From the NCBI GenBank assembly GCA_009778425.1, contig WRJU01000231.1, positions 1-14,991 of the forward strand: a stretch of DNA of 14,991 nt, read 5' to 3'. The stretch's first letter is position 1; every line of letters starts with the position of its first letter. The notes under the pieces are model-generated. The model worked only from the letters and a program-made list of their open reading frames with translations, had not been told where the DNA came from and searched no databases. The position numbers and the translations under genes were made by a program. This DNA comes from Pseudomonadota bacterium. GTDB lineage: Bacteria; Pseudomonadota; Gammaproteobacteria; Burkholderiales; Rhodocyclaceae. Shown here in pieces: positions 7,069 to 14,991 of the stretch.

Positions 7069-8982
7069 ATGGCATTCAAGCTTTTTTCAAACAAATCATC
7101 CGGAACCGAACGCCCTTCGGACACCACCCTCTTGGAAGAAAAGGGAGCCGTTTTGCGGTCGTCGACCGCTGAGCGGATTTTTGCGGCATCGGGCGGAAAA
7201 CCCGCAGGGGGAACCTCGCGAGTCTTCTACCTGGCCGTATTGTTCATAGCGCTGATCGCGGGAACGGCCTTCCTGATGTTCCTCCAGACCTGGAACATCA
7301 ACGCGGTAACGCAACAGGTCGCGCTGACGGGTGAATTGCAGGCCCTCTCGCAAAAAATCGCCAAAAACGGGCAACTGGTGTTGCAGGGGCAAATCGAGGC
7401 CTTTGATGAATTGAAAAAGGATCGTGAGCGCTTCAACGAGTTATTCAGGGCGCTGAATCAGGGAGAAACGCTTTCCGGACAGGGTGGACGGACACTTCTG
7501 ACACCGCAAATCAACGAGCAGGCGAGGCTCAGCAGCATCGGCGCAGTCTGGCAGAATATGCAGCAGAACATCCAGGTAATCGTTGAGAAACAAAATCAGG
7601 ACGAGTTGATCAAGTTCACCAGCGCATCCAGGGACTTCCCAGAGAGCACCATGCTTCGTCTGGCCGACCTGAAGGCCATGCCGGGCAGCGCATTGGAAAG
7701 CGTCCGCGAACAGATGGTCAACAGCGGCAGCGACCAGGTGAAACTTGTCCAAATCCTGGCGGCCAGCAATGATCTATCCAGGCAATCGGCGGATATTTTC
7801 AGGAAATTCGACGAACTAAGCGCCTCCTTTGTCTTGGCCACAGGCTTCTCCGGCTCACTTTCGCACTGGATCGGGGGCTGCGCAGTCGCCACCCTGCTCG
7901 TGCTGATTCTCATCGTCAAAGTGTACCGAACCGATGTCAGCGTCCGTCAGGCCAGTATCGACCGGCAACGCAGACTCTCCGAAGAAGAACGCAATCACAC
8001 CCAGGCGGCGATCCTGCGCCTGATGAACGAAATGGGCGACCTCGCCGACGGCGACCTCACCATCCGCACCACGGTCTCGGAAGACATCACCGGAGCCATC
8101 GCGGACTCGGTGAACTACACCATCGAAGAACTGGCGGCGCTGGTCAGCCGGATCAACGACGCTGCCGGACGTGTGACGGGCGCGACCCAGACCGCCCAGC
8201 ACACCTCCGCCGAACTGCTCGACGCAACCGAACGCCAGTCGCACCAGATCGAGGATGCTGGCGCGACCGTACAGAACATGGCGCAACAGATGATCGCCTC
8301 GTCCGAACGGGCGCTGCATACCGCCCAGGTCGCCCGCCGTTCGCTGGAATCCGCGCGCAAAGGGGCTGATTCGGTAGAAAACACGATCCGCGGCATGAAC
8401 GCGATTCGCGAAAAAATCCAGGAAACCTCCAAACGCATCAAGCGCCTGGGCGAATCCTCACAGGAAATCGGCGAAATCGTGGAACTGATTTCCGACATTA
8501 CCGAACAGACCAATGTGTTGGCCCTGAACGCCGCCATTCAGGCGGCCTCTGCGGGAGAGGCCGGGCGCGGCTTCACTGTCGTTGCGGAAGAAGTGCAGCG
8601 GCTGGCGGAACGCTCGGCTGAAGCGACCAAGCAAATCGCAGCCATTGTGAAAACCATTCAGACCGACACTCAGGATGCCGTTGGCGCAATGGAAAACGCC
8701 ACCCGCGACGTGGTGGAAGGCGCGCGCCTGTCCGACGCGGCAGGCCAGGCGCTGGCCGAGATGGGCCAGGTGTCGATGGACGCGGCTCACCTGATCGAAC
8801 AAATCTCCACCGACACGCAGGATCAGGCCGCAGATGCCATCCGGGTCGCCGAATCAATGAAAGAGATACTCGCCATTACCGAGCAAACGACTCACGGCAC
8901 GAAGCAGACGGCGGAATCGGTCGGACAACTCGCCGATCTCGCGATCGAACTCAAGGGTTCAGTTTCCGGTTTCAAGGTCTGA
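7069..8982 (+). CDS. pilJ: Type IV pilus chemoreceptor PilJ
   Basis: A 637-residue inner-membrane methyl-accepting protein. A cytosolic N-terminus of about 50 residues precedes TM1 (about 52-73, FYLAVLFIALIAGTAFLMFL). A mainly helical periplasmic sensor of about 190 residues (74-262) follows, then TM2 (about 267-285), a HAMP-like region (about 311-365) and a long signalling coiled coil ending in GFKV. The hairpin tip carries the PilJ-type variant of the receptor signature, ALNAAIQAASAGEAGRGF (485-502), instead of the usual IEAARAGEQGRGF. In Pseudomonas PilJ binds pilin-related signals and drives ChpA. The start at ATG 7069 has GGAG 8 nt upstream. The 70-bp gap before it is the widest inside the cluster, but no clear promoter is visible in it. 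The kinase gene begins 26 bp after its stop. Confidence 0.95.
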   Translation: MAFKLFSNKSSGTERPSDTTLLEEKGAVLRSSTAERIFAASGGKPAGGTSRVFYLAVLFIALIAGTAFLMFLQTWNINAVTQQVALTGELQALSQKIAKNGQLVLQGQIEAFDELKKDRERFNELFRALNQGETLSGQGGRTLLTPQINEQARLSSIGAVWQNMQQNIQVIVEKQNQDELIKFTSASRDFPESTMLRLADLKAMPGSALESVREQMVNSGSDQVKLVQILAASNDLSRQSADIFRKFDELSASFVLATGFSGSLSHWIGGCAVATLLVLILIVKVYRTDVSVRQASIDRQRRLSEEERNHTQAAILRLMNEMGDLADGDLTIRTTVSEDITGAIADSVNYTIEELAALVSRINDAAGRVTGATQTAQHTSAELLDATERQSHQIEDAGATVQNMAQQMIASSERALHTAQVARRSLESARKGADSVENTIRGMNAIREKIQETSKRIKRLGESSQEIGEIVELISDITEQTNVLALNAAIQAASAGEAGRGFTVVAEEVQRLAERSAEATKQIAAIVKTIQTDTQDAVGAMENATRDVVEGARLSDAAGQALAEMGQVSMDAAHLIEQISTDTQDQAADAIRVAESMKEILAITEQTTHGTKQTAESVGQLADLAIELKGSVSGFKV

Positions 8983-9008
8983 ACAGGGAATAGCACAGGG
9001 TTGCCTTC

Positions 9009-12000
9009 ATGACGCACGCCAACGAACCGGATCTCGGTCCGCTTACCTGGGTCAAAAGCGAGATCGATCAGGCGCTGTCGCATGCGGCTGAGAGCCTGCA
9101 AGCCGCGCTCGAATCGGAAGATGGTGCCTCCAAGATACAATTCGCGCAAACCCATCTGCATCAGGCCAGCGGAGCCTTGTCCATCATCGGGCTGGACGGG
9201 CTGACAAATTTCACTGCGGCCTTGGACTTGTTCCTTGCCGCGCTTGCCAAAAATGAGCTGCCGCTCGACGAAGCACAAATCGCTCTTGGCCGCCGCGCGC
9301 TTGCCAGCATCGCCAACTATCTCGACGAACTGGTTCATGGTACGCCCGACCAGCCACTGCGCTTGCTGCCGCTGTACCGGGAACTCGTATCTGCTCGCGG
9401 TGAAGCAACTCCTTCGCCCGCTGATCTCTTCTTCCCAGACTTGAGCGTACGCATCCCCCCGCGTGACGAAGCGCCGAAACTCGATGCGGAACAACGGCAG
9501 CAGCAACGCCGGGCCATGCGCCTGAGCTTCCAACGTGGATTGCTCGATTGGCTGCGCCAGCCGGACGCCGCCAGTATCGACGCCATGCGCGCAGCCTTGG
9601 CCAGTGTCGAACTGGCTGAAGACAATCCCGGGATGCGCTCCCTGTGGTGGGCCGGGCAAGCGTTCATCGACACGCTGCTCGACATGCCGGCCGATAACCT
9701 GCCTGCCGTCAAGCACCTGCTGCCCCGGATCGAATCCCAGTTGCACCGTGCCGGAGACAACGCACAGCAAACCTTGCCCGAGCGCCTGTTGCGCGAGTTG
9801 CTTTATCACGTCGCCAGTCGGCCGGCCTCCACGCCGACCCAACAGGCGGCGCGCCAGGCATGGCAACTCGATGCCCTGATCCCTGAAGAAGGCGCGCTCG
9901 TCAGTGACCTTCCCCTGGGGCCGTTGCTTCAGGAACTGCGCGCGCACCTCACCCGTATCAAGGATGAATGGAACGCCATCGGCGAACGCGGCGCGACGGC
10001 GCTGTCCGAATTCGATGTCCAGCTTGAAGCGTTCACGAAAGCCACAGCCCCGCTCAGCCGCCCCGTCCTCTACCGGCTGCTCGGCGGCATGAGCCGTTTC
10101 ATTGCCTGGCTGAACGCAAACCCGGAACATTATTCCGAACCTATCGCCCTCGAATTTGCCACTGCCCTCCTGCTGGCGGAAGCATCACTTGACCGTGGGC
10201 TGCCCGACCCCAGCCTCCAGGCTCAGGTTGGCGACGCTCTCTCCAGGCTGGAGGCGCTTGCGCGCGGTGAAGAACTCGGCGCACCGCCCAGTGCGGCCAG
10301 CGTCGAATCCGCGCTCAAACAACAGGAAAAAGAAGCGATTGCGCAGCTTTCGCGCGAAATTCTTTCCAGCCTCGCCACCATTGAACAGACCCTGGACGAC
10401 TTTTTCCGCGACCACTTGAAACGCGCGCCGCTGGAAACCCTGCACGCGCCGCTGCACCAGGTCGAAGGCGCGTTATCCCTGCTCGGCGAGAACGATGCCA
10501 TTTCCCTGATCCGGGAAGCCGGCGAGATCATTGACCGCCTGTCCAAGCAGGACACCCCCGTCGACGATGCCGAACTCACCGAACTTGCGCGGCGTTTCTC
10601 GGCCCTGGGCTTCTTCGTCCAGTCGCTGCCATACAACCGCAGCTCCGTTGTCCATTTCCTGAGCCCGACCACCGCCTCCGCCCAACCAAAACTCGTCGGC
10701 ATCAGCCAATCGGAACTGCCTGACGTTTCTGCGGTTCCAGTTGGCGTGACATCACAAGCCAAAGCGCCTTCCGGTCGCCCGTCCGACGGTATCGAGACTT
10801 TCCCGGCTTTCGAGATCGAAACCGAGGCAGGAGCGGAAATCGAGGTATCGCTGGAATCGTCCACGGAACCGAAAACCGCCCCGCCGCCAGCAGTTGCTAC
10901 CAGCAGCCACATCCCTGTCCCTCAAACGACCCAGGCAGACCTCGATGCCGAGTTGCTCGCCATTTTCATTGAAGAAGCGCGCGAGGTACTGAAATCGGTC
11001 ATCGACCATCTCAAGCTGCTCCACGCCTCCCCCGGCAACCACGAAAACCTCACCGTCATCCGGCGCGGTTTCCATACCCTCAAGGGCAGCGGTCGCATGG
11101 TCGGACTGACCGATCTGGGCGAAGCCGCCTGGGGACTGGAACAGACCCTCAACCGCTGGCTGCAGCTCGAATGGCAGGTCACTCCGCCACTGCTGAAACT
11201 GCTTGCCATCGCCCACCGCGAATTCACGGCCTGGGTCAACCAGATCGACAAAAAAGCCGAATACTGGCGCGACGTCTCGGCACTCCTGGCAGAGTCCGAG
11301 CGTCTGCGCAGCAGCAGCGCGCCCGTCGAAGCCCCCATGCCGACGGCTGCATTCGAACCCGAAGTTGAGTCTGAATCTGTGCCAGAACAAGGCGAGCCGG
11401 AAGTCAGCTTCGGAGCCGCGCCCGAATTTTTCGATCTCGATTTCGATCTTGATCTCCCGCAAACCGAAGAACCGAAAGCCGAAGAACCGGAGTCCATCCC
11501 CGCCCAGCCCGTGCCCGAGGAGGCAGTGTACGAGTTTGTCAGCGATGACGATATCAACATCGTCCCGCTCGATGAGCCTGCAGCGACCGGCCACGCTGAA
11601 GCCCCCGCGCCTGAAACCTCTCCCCCCAAGGCAGCAGAACCGCCCGCGCGCCCCAGGATCAAGCGACCGGCCGTGCCGAAATTCGAGCCTTTCGATTTCT
11701 CACCGTTCACATCCGACTCTGACGGAAAACCGGCAGAATTCAATCTTGAAGATTTCAGTCTCGAAAAATTCGACCCCGAGACATCCAAGAGCGGGATCGT
11801 CGCATTCGACTTTGGAACATCCACGAGTGGAACCGTCGAATTCGACCTTGGAACCTCAGCAAGCGAAGCCGCCGAACCTGATCAAACTCTCCCTGGTGAA
11901 GACGCGCCGTTTGAAGACGAGCCAAGCGCAGCCCTTTTCATCCAGGACGAGGCGAGCGAAACAAGCGTTCCCGAAGCCGAAGACTCCTCTGAGACGTATC

Positions 12001-14991
12001 AGGAAATCCCCCTCCTCCCCATCGAGGCGGATCAAACCGAAACCGAATTTGTTGCCGAAGAACCGTTGCCCGAATTCGAGTTTGCACCTGAACCTAAACC
12101 CGAACTCAGACCCGATTCCGACACGCTCTATATCGACAGTACCGAAATATCGCGAGCATTGTTTGAACTCTACGTGACCGAAGCCCAGACGCACATCATC
12201 ACGCTGCACCAGGAGTTCGACCACCTTGCCGACAACCCCGTCCTGCTGCTGCCGGAAGCCTCCTTACGCGCTGCGCATTCATGCGCAGGCATCTCCGGCA
12301 CCGCGCACTGCACCCCGCTATATACGCTCGGCAAGGCACTGGAACTGGCGCAGCAGCGCATCTACGACCTGAAACGCCCGCCGACAGCCAACGAACTGGA
12401 CCTGTTCAAGGCCAGCGCCGATACGCTGGACAACATGCTGACCAAGGTCATCAACCTGCAAATGCCGCTGGAAACGCCGGAACTGATCGAACAGCTCGAC
12501 AGGGTCGGCCATGAACCGCCAGACTTTGCCGCCCAAAAGACCGACGACAAGGCCATCGCCGAGATTGTGGCGAAAGTATTCCCCGAAGCCGTCGCAAGCA
12601 TCCAATCCGAACCCGCGCTGAAGCCGCCCTTCCCGACGACCAGCGGCTCGCCGCCGATTCACGACGAAATCGACGAACAACTGCTTCCGATCTTCCTCGA
12701 AGAAGCCGGGGAACTGATCAACGCGCTGCACATTACCCTGCGCGCCTGGAACGGCAATCTCACCGACACCGCGCATTCCATGCTCGTAAAACGGCAACTG
12801 CACACCCTCAAGGGCAGCGCGCGGATGGCCGGGGCAATGCTTCTTGGCAATCGGGTGCACCAACTCGAATCCCGCGTGGAGTCTGCGCTCAGCGCCGGGG
12901 ATGACGTTGCCGCCCTCGTCGACGAAATCGCTTCCGCAGTGGATGGCATCGAACAGATGGTTGCCGTGCTGAGCACGGGTTCGGCTCCTGAACTTCCCGT
13001 TGCCGAAACCGCAGTTGAGCCGTCCGCCGATTTCTCCATCCAGCCCCCTGCTGCCACTGACAGCTCTACCGGGTACGGAGTGTTCGCCGGAACGACTGCT
13101 CCCCCCGCCGTGGTTACGCCTTTACCAGAAAGGAAAGCTCCCGTTACCGCCGCTGCCCGCACGGCAACCGAGGGCGAGGCCATCGGTGCTGCCCTGCGCG
13201 TACGCGCGGAAATGGTCGACGACTTCGTCAATGACGCCAGCGAAATCGGCGTCGCCCGCACCCGGATCGAAGGCGAATTGCGCCTGCTGCGCCATAGCCT
13301 GCTCGATCTCACCGAAAACGTCATCCGCCTGCGCAACCAGTTGCGTGAAATCGAAATCCAGGCCGACGCACAGATGCAGACCCGCGTCGCCCAGGCCGAA
13401 AGCAGCCATACCGCGTTCGACCCGCTGGAGATGGACCGCTACACCCGCTTGCAGGAACTTACGCGGATGATGGCCGAGAGCGTCAACGACGTTACCACGG
13501 TGCAGCAGAACCTGCTGAAGAACCTCGACAGCGCCGACTTTGCCCTGCACAGCCAGGCACGCACCACCCGCGAGTTGCAACAGGCACTGATGCGGGTACG
13601 CATGGTTCCGTTCGACAGCCTCGCCGTGCGCCTGTACCGCATCGTGCGCCGGGGCGCCAGGGACCTCGGCAAACGCGCCAACCTCGACCTGCGCGGCGGC
13701 GGCATCGAAATCGACCGCAGCGTACTCGACCACATCGTTGCGCCGCTCGAACACCTGCTGCGCAACGCGCTGGCACACGGCATTGAGTCGCCGGAAGTGC
13801 GCCGGGCGAAGAACAAACCCGAAATCGGCCAGATCACGCTCACGACGCGGCAGGAAGGCAACGAAATCGTCATCGAACTGGCTGACGATGGCGCGGGGCT
13901 GAATTTCGAGCGCATCGCAGAGAACGCCCGCGAATGCGGCCTGCTCGAGCCTGACGAGGTCGTCGATGAACGGCGGCTCGCCAATATGATCTTCCTTCCC
14001 GGCTTCACGACTGCCGAAAAAGTGACCGCCGTTTCCGGTCGAGGAGTCGGCATGGACGTCGTGAAGGCCGAAACTGCTACGGTCGGCGGTCGGATCGACG
14101 TCTCTTCCACTCCCGGCACGGGGACGACGTTCAGCATCTACTTGCCACTCACCCTGGCCGTCACCCAGGCGCTGCTGGTACGCTCCGACACCCAACATTA
14201 CGCGATCCCGGCAAGCATGATTTCGCAAATCATGGAGTTGAAGATCGATGCCATCGAGCGTCTACGGGCGGAAGGCAGCATCGAATGGCTTGGGCAGCAA
14301 TACGGCTACCGCTACCTGCCGAACCTGCTCGGCAACCCCGCCGCCCGACCGGAAATCGGCCACTATAGCTGGGTACTGCTGCTGCACTCCGGTTCGCAGA
14401 CCCTGGCCTTGCATGTGGATGGCCTGCGCGGCCACCAGGAAATCATCGTCAAGAACGCCGGCCCGCAACTGGCCCGCATCGTTGGCATGTCCGGAGCCAC
14501 CGTGCTCGGTAATGGCGAGATCGTGCTCATCATCAATCCGGTCGCGATGGCGAGCCGCGAGATCAGCTATGGCCAGGCCAGCAGGCTTCCCGGAACAATA
14601 TCGGCAATGATCGAGGCCATATCGGAACCGGAAGCCGCGCATGAACCAACGGTCATGGTGGTCGACGATTCGTTGACCGTGCGCAAGATCACCAGCCGCC
14701 TGCTGGAGCGCGAGGGCTACCGCGTCATCACTGCCAAGGACGGCGTCGACGCCATCGAGTCGCTGATCGACAACATGCCCGACGTGATTCTCTCCGACAT
14801 CGAAATGCCGCGTATGGACGGCTTCGATCTCGTCCGCAACATCCGTGCCGACGCCAGGCTGAGAAACGTGCCGATCATCATGATTACCTCACGACTGGCC
14901 GACAAACATCGCAACTACGCGATGGAAATCGGCGCAAACCATTACCTCGGCAAACCCTACCAAGAGGAAGAACTGCTCGGCCTGATCGCCG
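9009..14991 (+). CDS. chpA: Giant CheA-type hybrid kinase ChpA/PilL (3' end outside window)
   Basis: The frame is open from ATG 9009 (AGGG 8 nt upstream) to the right edge: 1994 residues visible, the last few of the receiver missing. Five HPt-like segments are recognisable by their histidines: His51 and His483 in LHQxxGAL motifs, His689 in HTLKGSGRM, His1090 in AAHSCAGISG, and His1265 in HTLKGSARM. Residues 140-440 are helical without a clear HPt histidine. Residues about 768-1038 form a long acidic linker. A helical dimerisation region (about 1395-1530, ending ALMRVRMVPF) leads to the ATPase: N-box with Asn1586, DDGAGL (1626-1631), and GRGVGM (1677-1682). A CheW-like domain (about 1715-1855) and a receiver (from 1882, VMVVDDS; phospho-Asp1930) follow. 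By homology it phosphorylates PilG and PilH to control type IV pili. The product is also called PilL. Confidence 0.95.
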   Translation, partial: MTHANEPDLGPLTWVKSEIDQALSHAAESLQAALESEDGASKIQFAQTHLHQASGALSIIGLDGLTNFTAALDLFLAALAKNELPLDEAQIALGRRALASIANYLDELVHGTPDQPLRLLPLYRELVSARGEATPSPADLFFPDLSVRIPPRDEAPKLDAEQRQQQRRAMRLSFQRGLLDWLRQPDAASIDAMRAALASVELAEDNPGMRSLWWAGQAFIDTLLDMPADNLPAVKHLLPRIESQLHRAGDNAQQTLPERLLRELLYHVASRPASTPTQQAARQAWQLDALIPEEGALVSDLPLGPLLQELRAHLTRIKDEWNAIGERGATALSEFDVQLEAFTKATAPLSRPVLYRLLGGMSRFIAWLNANPEHYSEPIALEFATALLLAEASLDRGLPDPSLQAQVGDALSRLEALARGEELGAPPSAASVESALKQQEKEAIAQLSREILSSLATIEQTLDDFFRDHLKRAPLETLHAPLHQVEGALSLLGENDAISLIREAGEIIDRLSKQDTPVDDAELTELARRFSALGFFVQSLPYNRSSVVHFLSPTTASAQPKLVGISQSELPDVSAVPVGVTSQAKAPSGRPSDGIETFPAFEIETEAGAEIEVSLESSTEPKTAPPPAVATSSHIPVPQTTQADLDAELLAIFIEEAREVLKSVIDHLKLLHASPGNHENLTVIRRGFHTLKGSGRMVGLTDLGEAAWGLEQTLNRWLQLEWQVTPPLLKLLAIAHREFTAWVNQIDKKAEYWRDVSALLAESERLRSSSAPVEAPMPTAAFEPEVESESVPEQGEPEVSFGAAPEFFDLDFDLDLPQTEEPKAEEPESIPAQPVPEEAVYEFVSDDDINIVPLDEPAATGHAEAPAPETSPPKAAEPPARPRIKRPAVPKFEPFDFSPFTSDSDGKPAEFNLEDFSLEKFDPETSKSGIVAFDFGTSTSGTVEFDLGTSASEAAEPDQTLPGEDAPFEDEPSAALFIQDEASETSVPEAEDSSETYQEIPLLPIEADQTETEFVAEEPLPEFEFAPEPKPELRPDSDTLYIDSTEISRALFELYVTEAQTHIITLHQEFDHLADNPVLLLPEASLRAAHSCAGISGTAHCTPLYTLGKALELAQQRIYDLKRPPTANELDLFKASADTLDNMLTKVINLQMPLETPELIEQLDRVGHEPPDFAAQKTDDKAIAEIVAKVFPEAVASIQSEPALKPPFPTTSGSPPIHDEIDEQLLPIFLEEAGELINALHITLRAWNGNLTDTAHSMLVKRQLHTLKGSARMAGAMLLGNRVHQLESRVESALSAGDDVAALVDEIASAVDGIEQMVAVLSTGSAPELPVAETAVEPSADFSIQPPAATDSSTGYGVFAGTTAPPAVVTPLPERKAPVTAAARTATEGEAIGAALRVRAEMVDDFVNDASEIGVARTRIEGELRLLRHSLLDLTENVIRLRNQLREIEIQADAQMQTRVAQAESSHTAFDPLEMDRYTRLQELTRMMAESVNDVTTVQQNLLKNLDSADFALHSQARTTRELQQALMRVRMVPFDSLAVRLYRIVRRGARDLGKRANLDLRGGGIEIDRSVLDHIVAPLEHLLRNALAHGIESPEVRRAKNKPEIGQITLTTRQEGNEIVIELADDGAGLNFERIAENARECGLLEPDEVVDERRLANMIFLPGFTTAEKVTAVSGRGVGMDVVKAETATVGGRIDVSSTPGTGTTFSIYLPLTLAVTQALLVRSDTQHYAIPASMISQIMELKIDAIERLRAEGSIEWLGQQYGYRYLPNLLGNPAARPEIGHYSWVLLLHSGSQTLALHVDGLRGHQEIIVKNAGPQLARIVGMSGATVLGNGEIVLIINPVAMASREISYGQASRLPGTISAMIEAISEPEAAHEPTVMVVDDSLTVRKITSRLLEREGYRVITAKDGVDAIESLIDNMPDVILSDIEMPRMDGFDLVRNIRADARLRNVPIIMITSRLADKHRNYAMEIGANHYLGKPYQEEELLGLIA
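11790..11861 (+). repeat. 36-bp tandem repeat in the chpA linker
   Basis: Two adjacent in-frame 36-bp units (11790-11825 and 11826-11861) encode SGIVAFDFGTST and SGTVEFDLGTSA. The preceding stretch (FDFSPF, FNLEDFSLEKFDPETSK) has a similar Phe/Asp/Thr-Ser rhythm and may hold older, decayed copies. The units lie in the acidic linker of ChpA between the third and fourth HPt-like segments counted from the N-terminus. Confidence 0.75.

Noticed and set aside
7055..7249. Alternative 64-codon frame starting 14 bp before pilJ
   Set aside because: It overlaps the pilJ N-terminus in another frame; the GGAG site is correctly spaced for the pilJ ATG and no domain is seen in the alternative.
8892..10130. 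412-codon open frame on the minus strand opposite the pilJ end and chpA start
   Set aside because: It runs antisense to two well-supported genes; the translation looks like random GC-rich sequence with no domain or credible ribosome site.
11203..12177. 324-codon plus-strand frame overlapping the chpA acidic linker
   Set aside because: It is a +1 shifted reading of the linker, giving Ser/Pro/Lys/Arg-rich low-complexity sequence; the chpA frame continues unbroken through it.
13122..14228. 368-codon open frame on the minus strand opposite the chpA kinase core
   Set aside because: The sense strand encodes intact N-box, G1 and G2 ATPase motifs across this region, so this is a shadow frame.

Overview
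The window is a GC-rich, densely coding stretch of a Gram-negative proteobacterium. The Pil-Chp type IV pilus chemosensory cluster, a TonB C-terminal domain protein with a signal peptide, and glutamate-1-semialdehyde aminomutase (C5 haem pathway) together suggest a betaproteobacterium of the Rhodocyclales/Nitrosomonadales type. That placement is inference from gene content; no rRNA or other marker is present.

Layout. Positions 1-1287 hold the 3' part of a bacterial dynamin-like GTPase, whose P-loop lies before the window. An approximately 117-bp gap with a candidate promoter and a small hairpin leads to mgtE (1405-2889), a CBS-domain-gated Mg2+ channel. Ten bases later comes a small exported TonB-C-domain protein (2900-3427), probably co-transcribed with mgtE. 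Facing these, on the minus strand, are thiE (5484-4834) and hemL (4767-3484), transcribed in that order, for thiamine phosphate synthesis and 5-aminolevulinate synthesis. A 206-bp divergent intergenic region (5485-5690) separates thiE from the pil cluster.

From 5691 to the right edge runs pilG-pilH-pilI-pilJ-chpA(pilL) on the plus strand: two single-domain response regulators, a CheW-like adaptor, a membrane chemoreceptor, and a giant CheA-type hybrid kinase of at least 1994 residues. The kinase is cut by the window edge near the end of its receiver domain. In the established model, PilJ senses surface or pilus signals, PilI couples it to ChpA, and ChpA phosphorylates PilG (extension) and PilH (retraction or phosphate sink) to steer type IV pilus motility. 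The methyltransferase gene pilK, which sits between pilJ and chpA in Pseudomonas aeruginosa, is absent here.

Nothing in the window looks like a wholly undescribed system. The points most worth a second look are the His/acid-rich N-terminus of MgtE, the apparently unanchored TonB-C protein behind it, the mixed set of HPt motifs in ChpA, and ChpA's long acidic linker with a 12-residue tandem repeat. No tRNA, rRNA, insertion sequence or CRISPR array was seen.
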